Part shown: positions 17,247-25,561 of the stretch, one piece after another
Position numbering within the stretch: the stretch's first letter is position 1
How the letters are laid out: each line of letters opens with the position of its first letter
Assembly: GCA_964390495.1 (NCBI GenBank)
Contig: CAYMIN010000004.1
Coordinates: 1-64,000 of the forward strand
Length of the DNA: 64,000 bases
From: UBA11051 sp964390495
GTDB taxonomy: Bacteria > Armatimonadota > Zipacnadia > Zipacnadales > UBA11051
Direction of reading: 5' to 3'
Program-made: the position numbers and the translations under genes
Notes under the pieces: model-generated
The model's input: the letters and a program-made list of their open reading frames with translations, nothing else
The model's database searches: none
Told to the model about the DNA's origin: nothing

Positions 17247-17648
17247 CTAGCTAGCGGCGACGGCAGTGACTGTGACGCGGCGGGAGCGAGGGCCGTCGAG
17301 TTCGGCCAGCATCACCCGCTGCCAGGTGCCCAGCTCCAGCTTGCCGTCACGCACCGGCAAAGTGACGCTGTTGCCCACCAGCGAGGCGCACAGGTGCGCA
17401 GCAGCATTATTGTCAATGCGGTCGTGACGCCACTCGCCGCGACCAATGCTGTCAAGCAGGGCGAGCGTGTCTTCGACCAGACCGCTCTCGTTCTCATTGA
17501 CGTACACGCAGCAGGTACAGTGCGGTACCGAGATGCAGGCCAGGCCGTCGGCTAGGTCCGTACCCGCCAGAGATTCGGCGACCTGGTCGGTAATGTCGGT
17601 GATCTGCCGGCGGCGGTCGGTTGATATGACAAAGGTTTTGGCAGGCAT
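17247..17648 (-). CDS. YjbQ/UPF0047 family protein
   Basis: This 133-residue protein has the family landmarks: ITDQV near the start, CISVPHCTCCVYVNENE in the middle, RHDRIDNNAAAHL, then the C-terminal LGTWQRVMLAELDGPR. YjbQ proteins have been linked to low-level thiamine phosphate synthase activity, and the true role is unclear. The length is typical. It stands alone between repeat-rich spacers. Confidence 0.92.
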   Translation of the reverse strand: MPAKTFVISTDRRRQITDITDQVAESLAGTDLADGLACISVPHCTCCVYVNENESGLVEDTLALLDSIGRGEWRHDRIDNNAAAHLCASLVGNSVTLPVRDGKLELGTWQRVMLAELDGPRSRRVTVTAVAAS

Positions 17649-17676
17649 ACCAGCCTCCTATATCCTGTTGGTGCCG

Positions 17677-17866
17677 TTTGTAGGGGCGTGATTTATCACG
17701 CCCATTAGTCGCGATCATTTCTTGTGACATGCGCACGGCTCTGACACTTGGGGCCGGTGTTCTTTGGGCGCAATGAATTGCGCCCCCTACAACACAACAC
17801 CCGCCTGGACGACAGGCATCTCTGCCTGTCGCGGCTTTGGACAGCCAAGGATGGCTGTCCTCCAGG
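17677..17866. repeat. Four short palindromes of two families
   Basis: TAGGGGCGTGATTTATCACGCCC (17680-17702) and GGGCGCAATGAATTGCGCCC (17767-17786) are variants of one hairpin family. GACAGGCATCTCTGCCTGTC (17813-17832) and GGACAGCCAAGGATGGCTGTCC (about 17843-17864) are variants of another. The spacer between yjbQ and recJ is largely made of these. Confidence 0.7.
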
Positions 17867-17895
17867 TCTTCGGCTGAGGGCGCATGCCATGGCCC

Positions 17896-19614
17896 CTACT
17901 GTCTGGTGGTGGGGCGGAGGGCGGCCAGGCGCAACTGCAGCGACGTGCGACCATTGAACTCGTTGAACTCCGGCGTATAGGCCAGATCAATGCGACAGCC
18001 GCGCTCCAGCCACGAGGCCTCTTGCCCCATGCCAAAGCCGATACAGTCAAAGACGCGATGCCCCTCGCCGGCCAACAGCTTCAGATGCGCCTCCTCAGCA
18101 CCGACGCAGCGGACCTCCACCACCTCGAGATTGGAGGTCATCAGCACCGGCGTAGGATTGCCCTGCCCAAACGGTTCCATGCGCCAGAGACACTCGACGA
18201 GCTGCGGCTCGATAGCCTCGATGTCCACCTCGCAATCTATGTTGACAGAGGGCTTGAGCTGCTGCGGGCGCATACAGGCGCGGGCGATCTCATTGAGGCG
18301 CTGGCGGAAATCGTCGAAGTTGTCCACGGGTAGAGTGAAGCCGCCGGCCAAGGCGTGGCCGCCGTGGCGGGTGAGCAAGTCGCTGCAGCTTGCCAGAGCC
18401 TCGGCGACGTTGAAGCCCTCAATACTGCGGGCGGAGCCGCGGAAGGTATCTTGCTCGCGGCACATCAGGAAGGCCGGTCGGTAAAAGCGGTCCACCACCT
18501 TGGAGGCGACGATGCCAACCACGCCAATGTGCCACTTGGCGGAGCCCAGCACGATGACCGGCTCGTTTTCCAGGTCCACCTCCTGGGACACCATGGCCAT
18601 GGCGTCAGCGAAGATCATGCTCTGCTCGCGCTGGCGGGCGGCATTGTGGGCCTCGAGTTGGACGGCCAGCTTCATCGCCAGGTCGGGGTCGTCGGCGAGC
18701 AGCAGGTCAACCGCATCACTGGCGTCGCCCATGCGGCCAACGGCATTGAGCCGGGGCGCAAGGCGATAGGCGATGTCCTGGGTGGTAAGCTCGCCACTAA
18801 TCTGCGAGATGTTCATCAGGGCCTGCAGGCCCTGCTTGCGGGTGTGGGCCAGCAGTTGCAGGCCGTGCTTGACCATGATGCGGTTGTCGCCCTGGAGCTG
18901 AACCACATCAGCCACCGTGCCGATGGCGACCAGGTCGAGGAACGCGCGACGCAGGGATTCGAGCGGCAATTCCAGCAGCGTACAGATGGCCGCGGCGACC
19001 TTGTAGGCCAGGCCCACGGCGGCCAGATCGTCGGAAGCAGCCTCGGCATCGTGGCGCTTGGGATCAACGACGATAGTATCGGGCAGCTTCGGGCCGGGCT
19101 CGTGGTGGTCAACGACGATGACATCAGCACCCAGGCGCTGGGCCTCGGCGATGGCCTGGTTGTCCGATACGCCGCAATCCACGGCCAGGATCAGCTTTAT
19201 GCCCTTGCCGATCGCGGCCCGCAGGGCTTCCGAGCTCAGACCGTAGTGCTCGTTGAGGCGGTGGGGAATATAGTAATGCACGTCAGCGCCCAGCTTGTTC
19301 AGGAAGCGGACCAGCAGCGCCGTGGCGGTAATGCCGTCGGCGTCGTAATCGCCATGCACCAGCAGCGGCTCGCCGTTGCCGACAGCCAGGACAATGCGCT
19401 CGGCGGCGGCCCGCATATCAGGGAGTTCGAAGGGGTCGCGCAGAGAACTGAGATCGGCCTCAAGGAACTGGCGAGCGGCTTGCAGCGTGGTGATACCCCG
19501 GGCTCTGAGCACCGCAGCGACCAGAGAATGGACACCGACAGCTCTAGCCAGCTCGATTTCAGCGGCTTCATCACGGGGCTTGAGCTTCCAGATCAGGTCC
19601 TTAGTAGGGGCCAT
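17896..19614 (-). CDS. recJ: Single-stranded-DNA-specific exonuclease RecJ
   Basis: This 572-residue 5'-3' exonuclease of recombination and mismatch repair belongs to the DHH phosphoesterase family. It shows HGDYDADG (about 87-94), the following AVDCGVS, and VVDHHEPGP (about 165-173) carrying the DHH motif. The later RHGGHALAGGF segment is the DHHA1 signature, followed by an OB-like C-terminal domain. The length is normal and no motif is broken. It is alone on the minus strand, divergent from the acyltransferase-recO-polX group, which is also DNA-repair rich. Confidence 0.96.
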   Translation of the reverse strand: MAPTKDLIWKLKPRDEAAEIELARAVGVHSLVAAVLRARGITTLQAARQFLEADLSSLRDPFELPDMRAAAERIVLAVGNGEPLLVHGDYDADGITATALLVRFLNKLGADVHYYIPHRLNEHYGLSSEALRAAIGKGIKLILAVDCGVSDNQAIAEAQRLGADVIVVDHHEPGPKLPDTIVVDPKRHDAEAASDDLAAVGLAYKVAAAICTLLELPLESLRRAFLDLVAIGTVADVVQLQGDNRIMVKHGLQLLAHTRKQGLQALMNISQISGELTTQDIAYRLAPRLNAVGRMGDASDAVDLLLADDPDLAMKLAVQLEAHNAARQREQSMIFADAMAMVSQEVDLENEPVIVLGSAKWHIGVVGIVASKVVDRFYRPAFLMCREQDTFRGSARSIEGFNVAEALASCSDLLTRHGGHALAGGFTLPVDNFDDFRQRLNEIARACMRPQQLKPSVNIDCEVDIEAIEPQLVECLWRMEPFGQGNPTPVLMTSNLEVVEVRCVGAEEAHLKLLAGEGHRVFDCIGFGMGQEASWLERGCRIDLAYTPEFNEFNGRTSLQLRLAALRPTTRQ

Positions 19615-20006
19615 TGGGCTGCAAGGCCAACTCCTCCGGAACTGAAAGCGGCGCTGCCCGGAATCCTAGAGCAGTGCCACATTCGACCCTTGTCTCACTG
19701 CTGCAGGCTGCGCCGACGGATGCCGGGTACCGGCTTGTTGCCTAGCGACGGCGCTTGGGATGAATATCCACGGCGCATTTGCGGGCATCGGGACAGGCCA
19801 TTGTCTTGGGCGTGTTTCTGGTGGTATCTTGGTAGTGTCTTATTCGCTTTTCGCGCCAGCCAGTCCTCCAATCGCCTCTGAAATCGCTCCTGAGGGGGTC
19901 GGGACCTGTAATCAGGTCGCTCGGGGCGGTGTCTGCGCGCTTGCTCAAGGTCGGCCTCTTCTCATATAATCTCACAAGAGAGGGCCCGGGCCAGCGCGCT
20001 GTAGTG
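19615..20006. other. recJ upstream spacer with a TATAAT promoter
   Basis: This spacer of about 390 bases has no convincing gene. TATAAT at 19965-19970, preceded after 18 bases by TTGCTC (19941-19946), points to the plus-strand acyltransferase gene and would start transcription near 19977. I found no dispersed repeats here, which is unusual for this window. Confidence 0.45.
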
Positions 20007-20498
20007 ATGTCGCCGGAGGTGATGAGATTGGCGTTTTGGCACACCAGGGAGGGGATGAGCCAGCGCCGGATCTACCGCTGGCAGTGGCTCCGCTCGATCA
20101 TCATCAACAAGTGGGCGATGGGGCTGCCGCATATCAACACAGCGCTGAGGCGGTTTTTGCTCCGGCTCGGGGGCATCAAGATCGGCAAAGGCAGCTTCGT
20201 CGGCATGCACGGGTGGTTTGAGGATGTCTATCCCCACCGCATCACCATCGGCGATAATGTCACGATCTCTTTCCAGGTGACCCTGGTGGCTCACGGACCG
20301 AAGCGCGATCGGTCGAATATGGACATCGTGATCGAGGATGGCGCATACATTGGCTGTCATGTTACGGTCTTGCCGGGGGTGACGATCGGGAAGAAGGCCG
20401 GTGTGGGAGCCGGCTCGGTGGTGACCAAGGATGTGCCGGCGGGCGCTGTGGTAGTCGGAAACCCCGCTCGGATTCTGCGCCAGAAACCTGAGGATTGA
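20007..20498 (+). CDS. Hexapeptide-repeat acyltransferase
   Basis: This is a left-handed beta-helix acyltransferase of about 163 residues, like maltose/nodulation O-acetyltransferases. Signs are IKIGKGSFVG, TIGDNVTISF, IEDGAYIGCHVTVLPGV and the closing GAGSVVTKDVPAGAVVVGNPAR. A predicted helical N-terminus (RWQWLRSIIINKWAMG) precedes the coil. The start is unclear: ATG 20007 has no good ribosome binding site, while GGAGG at 20015-20019 is ideal for a TTG at 20028 and too close to an ATG at 20022. The acceptor could be a sugar or surface glycan. Confidence 0.85.
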   Translation: MSPEVMRLAFWHTREGMSQRRIYRWQWLRSIIINKWAMGLPHINTALRRFLLRLGGIKIGKGSFVGMHGWFEDVYPHRITIGDNVTISFQVTLVAHGPKRDRSNMDIVIEDGAYIGCHVTVLPGVTIGKKAGVGAGSVVTKDVPAGAVVVGNPARILRQKPED

Positions 20499-20524
20499 TA
20501 CCACGCTGAAGCCGGTGAGATGTG

Positions 20525-21310
20525 ATGAGGCCCTCTGAACTCCTGGAGCTCAAGCAAGCAGAGGTCAACCGCCGGCGGCGGGATCTGCCTACCGTGCAAC
20601 TGCAGGAGCTAATCGAGCGGATGCAGGAGCCGGCGCGAAGTCTCGCCACTATCCACGGTCATACTGTGGGTATCATCGGCGAGATCCGGCCTCCGGACCA
20701 TCCGCTGGCGAACCTGTTTGACCCGCGGATCTGGGGCCAGGAGTACGCCGGCGCCGGCTGTGTCGCGGTCGCCGTATGCACTGACACGGTGGCGCACAGC
20801 GGCGACAGGTTCCACTGCCGGCGGGCGCGCAAGTATATGCCCCTGCCGATCCTGCGCCTCGACTATGTGATTGATGAGTATCAGCTCCACGAATCGCGGG
20901 CACTGCAGGCCGATGCGGTGACGATTGCGGAGACCTTCCTGGCCGACGGGCAGATTACGCATATGATTTCGGTCTGCGAGGACCTGGCGATCAGCCCGGT
21001 GGTCATGACCGATAACTGCGACGGGGTCGAGCGGGCCGTGGAGCTGGGTGCGAAGTACGTGCTGGCGATGCCGCTGTTGTGGGACTATACAGCGTCGGTG
21101 CCAGCGGATGAATTGGCGCGCATGGCGGACGGCTTGCCCCAGCAGGCGCGTTTGATCGCGTTTGTCCCGGAGCTGACGTACCAAGCGGTGGCGGAGCTGG
21201 GGGAACTGGGTGTCAATGCGGTACTGGGCGCGCCCTCATCCTATGACCCCGCGGAGGCCGCCATTATGATCAGGCAGTTGAACGAAATACCGCGCCGCGG
21301 CGGGCAGTAG
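20525..21310 (+). CDS. TrpC-like barrel protein with catalytic residues lost
   Basis: This protein of about 261 residues aligns over its length with indole-3-glycerol phosphate synthase: FDPRIWGQEYAGAGCVAVAV matches the family's second strand, and PILRLDYVIDEYQLHESRALQADAV matches the PILxKDFIxxxxQxxEA region. The key residues differ. The catalytic lysine of the EIKR motif is arginine (EIRP), the lysine of KDF is leucine (RLDY), and the glutamate and asparagine of later strands are not found. Only the first glutamate remains. It is therefore unlikely to make indole-glycerol phosphate, and a new or binding role is inferred. It lies 25 bases before deoC, in the same direction. Confidence 0.75.
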   Translation: MRPSELLELKQAEVNRRRRDLPTVQLQELIERMQEPARSLATIHGHTVGIIGEIRPPDHPLANLFDPRIWGQEYAGAGCVAVAVCTDTVAHSGDRFHCRRARKYMPLPILRLDYVIDEYQLHESRALQADAVTIAETFLADGQITHMISVCEDLAISPVVMTDNCDGVERAVELGAKYVLAMPLLWDYTASVPADELARMADGLPQQARLIAFVPELTYQAVAELGELGVNAVLGAPSSYDPAEAAIMIRQLNEIPRRGGQ

Positions 21311-21335
21311 TAACTGCGGAAAGAGGGTGGGACAG

Positions 21336-22013
21336 ATGGACAGGTCACCGGAGGAGTTGCTGGCGCTGATTGACCACGCGGTGCTGAGGCCCGACTGCAT
21401 CCGAGACGACATCATCGCGGCGTGCGAGATCGGCAAAAAGTACCGCCTGAGTAGCATCTGCGTACCGCCGGCATGGGTGCAACTGGCCCTGCACCAGCTT
21501 GCCGATGCGCCGACGCCGGTGAGCTCGGTGGTCGGCTTCCCGTTCGGCTTCGCGATGGCGGATACCAAGGCCCAGGAGGCTGGGGCCCTGATCGAGGCCG
21601 GCTGCGCCGAGTTGGACATGGTCATCAACATCCCGGCTCTACGCTCGCGCCAGTATTACAACGTCAGAGCCGACATCACGGCGGTGGCGCGGAGCATGAA
21701 CGCCAGCGCCGAGGGGCCGCTGCTGAAGGTGATCCTGGAGACCTGCTATCTTGATGAGGAGGAGATTGGCCACGGGATTGTAGCAGCCGTCAAAGGCGGG
21801 GCGCAGTTCGTCAAGACCTCCACCGGTTTCGGTCCGCACGGGGCGACTGTCGAGCATGTGGCGCTGCTGCGGCGACTGGCACCACCGGAGATGGGCGTGA
21901 AGGCCGCCGGTGGTATCCGCACCCTGGCTGATATGCAGGCGATGCTGGACGCGGGGGCCAACCGCATCGGCACCAGCGCCACCACCACGATCATCGCCGA
22001 ATTGGGCATCTGA
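21336..22013 (+). CDS. deoC: Deoxyribose-phosphate aldolase DeoC
   Basis: This 225-residue class I aldolase splits 2-deoxyribose-5-phosphate into glyceraldehyde-3-phosphate and acetaldehyde in deoxynucleoside breakdown. D94 in AELDMVINI, K160 in FVKTSTGFG (Schiff base) and K189 in GVKAAGGIR are all present. The ATG at 21336 has AAGAGGG 8 bases upstream; a GTG at 21327 lies inside that site. It sits between the TrpC-like gene and recO with short gaps, so they are probably co-transcribed. Confidence 0.96.
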   Translation: MDRSPEELLALIDHAVLRPDCIRDDIIAACEIGKKYRLSSICVPPAWVQLALHQLADAPTPVSSVVGFPFGFAMADTKAQEAGALIEAGCAELDMVINIPALRSRQYYNVRADITAVARSMNASAEGPLLKVILETCYLDEEEIGHGIVAAVKGGAQFVKTSTGFGPHGATVEHVALLRRLAPPEMGVKAAGGIRTLADMQAMLDAGANRIGTSATTTIIAELGI

Positions 22014-22020
22014 GGCATTC

Positions 22021-22776
22021 ATGGCAACCTACTCGACCCTGGGGATTACGCTGCTGGTCCACAAATACAAGGGCACCGGCCGGGTCGTCAGCTTCTACAC
22101 GCCGACCCGGGGCAAGGTGGAGGCGGTGGCCCAAGGCATCGGACGCCCTAGCAGCAAGCTGGCCGGCGCGGTGGAGCTGTTCGCGCTGTCGAAGCTGATG
22201 CTGGCCGAGGGCCGCGACCTCGACCGCCTGACCCAGGCCGAAGTCATCGAGGCTCATTACCCGCTGCGCCAGGACCTGACCCGTCTGGCCTATGCGTCCT
22301 ATGTCGCGGAGTTGACCGCCAAGACCTCCGAGCCCGGCCACCCACTGCCGGGACTGTTTGAGCGGCTGGCGGGCACCTACTCGGCCCTGTGTGAGGCTGC
22401 CGAGCCGGAGCTGGTCTTGTGGTCGTATCTGATGGGGCTTTTCGCGGCGCACGGCTTAGCGCCGGACCTGGAGGCATGCTGCCGGTGCCGAGCCACCCTG
22501 AAGGGGGACGCGTGGTACGTGCCGGCCGACGCCGGGCTGGTGTGCGCCGACTGCCGGCCGGGGGCGAACGGTATTCTGATAAGTGCGGAGGCGCGGGCGG
22601 CCGGGCGCAGCCTCCAGCGCATGGCGCCGGCCAAACTGGGCCGGATTAGCCTCGGTGATGAAGCTCGCGGGCAACTCCGCCGCCTGATTGACGCCCACAC
22701 CGACCACCAGTTCGGCTTGGAAACCAAGAGCCGCAAGTTCATCAGGCAGCTTGGCGGCACCGACCCGCAAATCTGA
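22021..22776 (+). CDS. recO: DNA repair protein RecO
   Basis: This 251-residue recombination mediator loads RecA together with RecR. It has an N-terminal OB fold (residues 1-80), a helical middle, and a zinc finger with CCRCRA and VCADC (about 157-182). Length and order are as in typical RecO. It begins 8 bases after deoC, indicating an operon. The frame is open further upstream, but those codons overlap deoC and do not resemble RecO. Confidence 0.93.
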   Translation: MATYSTLGITLLVHKYKGTGRVVSFYTPTRGKVEAVAQGIGRPSSKLAGAVELFALSKLMLAEGRDLDRLTQAEVIEAHYPLRQDLTRLAYASYVAELTAKTSEPGHPLPGLFERLAGTYSALCEAAEPELVLWSYLMGLFAAHGLAPDLEACCRCRATLKGDAWYVPADAGLVCADCRPGANGILISAEARAAGRSLQRMAPAKLGRISLGDEARGQLRRLIDAHTDHQFGLETKSRKFIRQLGGTDPQI

Positions 22777-22784
22777 GGCGAACT

Positions 22785-22803
22785 GACGGACCGCCGGTCC
22801 GTC
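22785..22803 (+). terminator. GC hairpin between recO and polX
   Basis: GACGGACC, a 3-base loop and GGTCCGTC make a perfect 8-bp stem directly after the recO stop. There is no T run, so it may be a processing or stabilising hairpin instead of a true terminator. polX begins 19 bases later. Confidence 0.4.
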
Positions 22804-22822
22804 ATAATCCTGGAGATGGGCT

Positions 22823-24580
22823 ATGACCAACGAAGAGGTTGCGCAGGAATTGGAGCAGATCGCCGATCTGCTGGAGATCGCCGATGCCAACGTCTTTCGG
22901 GTGCGCAGCTTCCGGCGGGCCGTGGAGAGCATTGCGGAGCTGCCGGAGGAGGTCGGGGTGCTGGTAGCCGAGGAGCGGCTGACCGAGGTGCCCGGCATCG
23001 GTAAGGGCATCGCCAAGATCATCGAGCAGCTTCTCGCCACCGGCACCGCCGAGGAAAAGGAGGCGCTGCTGGCAGAGTACCCGGAGAGTCTGTTGGAGAT
23101 GCTCAAGATCTCCGGCTTTGGGCCGCGCAAGGCGGCAGGGGTGTTCCGCGAGCTGGGGATCAGCACGGTTGATGAACTGGAACAGGCCGCCGCGGCCGGC
23201 CGGCTGCAGGACCTACCCGGCATGGGTGCCAAGACCGAGGAGAATATCCTCAAGTCCATAGACGCCTACCGCGAGGGCCAACAGCGGGCCTTGCTGGGGG
23301 AGATTCTGCCGGTGGCCGAGGACTTGGTGGCGAGGCTCCGCGAGCATCCGGAGGTGATTCACGCGGAGTTCGCCGGCAGCACTCGGCGGCATCGCGAAAC
23401 GGTGGGCGATCTCGATCTGCTGGCTACCTCGGCGCATCCGGCGCAGGTGTGCGAATGGTTCGCCGGGCTGGAGGTGCTCGAGGAGCTGACAATGGCCGGT
23501 GACACCAAGGTAAGCGGGCGGCTGAGTGGAGGCCGCCAGGTGGATTTGCGGGTGGTGGCCGGGGAGTCCTTCGGCGCGGCCCTGCAGTACTTCACCGGCT
23601 CGCAGCAGCATAATATCCGCCTGCGCGAGCGCGCCCAGAGAATGGCCCTGACCGTCAACGAGTATGGCGTATTCACAGCCGAGAACGAAGAGAAGGGCGA
23701 GATGATCGCCGGGGCCACTGAAGAGGACGTGTACGCCGCGCTGGACTTGCCGTGGATACCTCCGGAGCTGCGCGAGGACCGTGGCGAGATCGCCGCCGCC
23801 GAGGCCGGTCAGCTCCCCGAACTCATCGAGCTTGGCGACATCCGCTGCGACCTGCAGATGCACTCACACTACAGCGACGGCCACGCTAGCGTCGAGGCTA
23901 TGGTGCGAGTGTGCATGGAGCTGGGTTATACCCATGTTGGCATTACCGATCACTCACAGGCGCTGAGTGTGGCCAATGGAATGGATGCCGAGCGGGTCAG
24001 GGCCCAGCATGAGGAAATCGCCAAGCTGAATGAGAAGCTCAACCAGGAAGGCAGCAAGTTCAGGGTGCTGCAGGGGATTGAGGCGGATATACTCTCGGAC
24101 GGTTCGGTTGATGTGCCGGAGGGGACCTTCGAGCTGGTCGATTACGTAATCGGGGCCCTGCACCAGGGCTTCTCCGCCGATGCTGACAAGATCACCGCGC
24201 GGATGGTGGCGGCGGTGAACTCCGGCCTGATAGACATCGTCGCCCACCCCACCGGCCGGGTCCTGCTGGCCCGCCAGCCGTATGGCCTGCATCTGGACCA
24301 GCTCATCGCGGCCTGTGCCGAAAACGACGTTGCGCTGGAGATCAATGCCTCCCCGCAGCGGCTGGACCTGGACGACAGCCACGCGCGGTTCGCCGTGCAG
24401 CAGGGCTGCCGGCTGTCCATAAATACCGATGCGCATAGCCCCGACAGCCTCACCGATATGCGCTATGGGGTGATGCAGGCGCGGCGCGGCTGGGTCGAGG
24501 CCGGTACGGTCATCAATACGTGGTCGCTGCGCAAGCTAAGAAGCTGGCTGAAACGGCGGCCCAACAGCTCGGATTCTTGA
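22823..24580 (+). CDS. polX: Bacterial family X DNA polymerase/3'-5' exonuclease PolX
   Basis: This 585-residue protein has helix-hairpin-helix repeats (VPGIGKG, ISGFGPRK, LPGMGAKT), the Pol beta palm with GSTRRHRETVGDLDLL (metal aspartates near 196 and 198) and VDLRV for the third aspartate. A C-terminal PHP domain follows (from about 343) with MHSHYSDGH, GITDHS and NTDAHS metal sites. It is a gap-filling repair polymerase with built-in exonuclease. All motifs are intact and the length is typical. It probably shares transcription with recO. Confidence 0.95.
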   Translation: MTNEEVAQELEQIADLLEIADANVFRVRSFRRAVESIAELPEEVGVLVAEERLTEVPGIGKGIAKIIEQLLATGTAEEKEALLAEYPESLLEMLKISGFGPRKAAGVFRELGISTVDELEQAAAAGRLQDLPGMGAKTEENILKSIDAYREGQQRALLGEILPVAEDLVARLREHPEVIHAEFAGSTRRHRETVGDLDLLATSAHPAQVCEWFAGLEVLEELTMAGDTKVSGRLSGGRQVDLRVVAGESFGAALQYFTGSQQHNIRLRERAQRMALTVNEYGVFTAENEEKGEMIAGATEEDVYAALDLPWIPPELREDRGEIAAAEAGQLPELIELGDIRCDLQMHSHYSDGHASVEAMVRVCMELGYTHVGITDHSQALSVANGMDAERVRAQHEEIAKLNEKLNQEGSKFRVLQGIEADILSDGSVDVPEGTFELVDYVIGALHQGFSADADKITARMVAAVNSGLIDIVAHPTGRVLLARQPYGLHLDQLIAACAENDVALEINASPQRLDLDDSHARFAVQQGCRLSINTDAHSPDSLTDMRYGVMQARRGWVEAGTVINTWSLRKLRSWLKRRPNSSDS

Positions 24581-24598
24581 GCTACGGCATTGCGGGGG

Positions 24599-24651
24599 AA
24601 CCACTTTTTGCAAAAAGTGGTTCCCTCACCCACTCCAAAGGAGTGGGTACC
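24599..24651. repeat. Two adjacent hairpins downstream of polX
   Basis: AACCACTTTTTGCAAAAAGTGGTT (24599-24622) is a 24-base perfect palindrome. CCCACTCC-AAA-GGAGTGGG (24629-24647) follows, ending in TACCC. The second belongs to the GTGGGTACCC family at 10564, 47022 and 56293. The first could act as a bidirectional terminator. Confidence 0.6.
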
Positions 24652-24775
24652 CGCCCTCCACAAAAACTCTTGTAAAGGTTATGAAGGGGCGACGCATAGT
24701 CGGTCGGCAGGTAGCGATTTCCGAGTAACATACTCGACACTCTAACGGCCCCCTGGGCCGAAGGGACGGCCGACA

Positions 24776-25165
24776 ATGGCCGAACAAGGCAGAGAATACT
24801 GGTTCCACGTTGTCATCGCCATTCTGGCTCTGGCCTGGGCGCTTAATGTCTGGACGCCGGTGCTGTTGATGCGGCCGATGTGGGAGGGCAACCGCCAGTT
24901 CGCCGAGCTTGAGAACCCGGAAGCCGAGCCGCCTGCCCCAAAGCGGCCTCCCAGCATTTTCCTGCCGATGCTGGCGGCTCTGGCGGCCCTGGCTGCCTTC
25001 GGTTTAGGTGTCTGGCAGATGTATGAGACGGAAGAGGTCGGCGGCCGGTGGCTGTGGGCTACCGCGGTCGCAGCCGTGGCGTTTTTCTTCGGCCTGATGA
25101 TGCTGGTGATCGTGATGCAAGCCGGCCACCGCTATGCCGAGCAGTACCTGGTGCTGTTGATGTAA
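24776..25165 (+). CDS. Three-helix membrane protein of unknown function
   Basis: This 129-residue protein has membrane segments at about 10-32, 60-80 and 93-115, and a short proline-rich loop (PEAEPPAPKRPP) between the first and second. There are no enzyme motifs. The ATG at 24776 is preceded by AAGGGACGG. It is isolated by repeat-rich spacers on both sides. I recognise no family. Confidence 0.65.
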   Translation: MAEQGREYWFHVVIAILALAWALNVWTPVLLMRPMWEGNRQFAELENPEAEPPAPKRPPSIFLPMLAALAALAAFGLGVWQMYETEEVGGRWLWATAVAAVAFFFGLMMLVIVMQAGHRYAEQYLVLLM

Positions 25166-25561
25166 GTTGCCTCCGCGCTGATTTGGTATCCGGAGGTAGC
25201 GATGCTCTCCGTCGGGAAGTCTCTCTCGGCACTGCTGTTGATGGGGTGAGGGGACTATCACATGGCCCGAACTGGAGTCTTTGGAGAATTGTCAGCCCTC
25301 TCAATATGGAAGCGGTTTCAGAACTTAGTTTCCCAGGACGCGCGGGGTGGCAAGGCGCTGTTTCTGGCCTTCAGGGGACAGTCCGCCATCCGAGCGACCT
25401 CGGGCTGGAAGCTGACAATTGACCCACGGCGGACCCGCTCCTGCGGGGCGGGTGCCCGTAGGTACCCGCATTCTCACCTGACCTGCGCCAAGCGCAGGTT
25501 AGGCCGAGCTACACGTTTGATGACTAGTGTGGACTAGGTACGCAGGAATGGAGCCTCGGCA
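25166..25561. repeat. Repeat-filled spacer upstream of URO-D paralog
   Basis: This region contains a partial GGGGACAGTCC repeat near 25375, CGACCTCGGGCTGGAAGC at about 25398-25415, and a GCGGGTGCCCGTAGGTACCCGC palindrome near 25450. An open frame at 25262-25537 runs through these repeats and is not regarded as a gene. Confidence 0.55.

Noticed and set aside
19742..20044. Basic 100-codon frame on the minus strand upstream of recJ
   Set aside because: It overlaps the TATAAT promoter and the start of the acyltransferase gene on the other strand, and has no recognisable domain or ribosome binding site.
25262..25537. Open frame of 91 codons after the three-helix membrane protein gene
   Set aside because: It has a ribosome binding site-like GAGGGG, but most of its length runs through dispersed intergenic repeats (GGGGACAGTCC, GGCTGGAAGC), so the protein would be repeat-derived.
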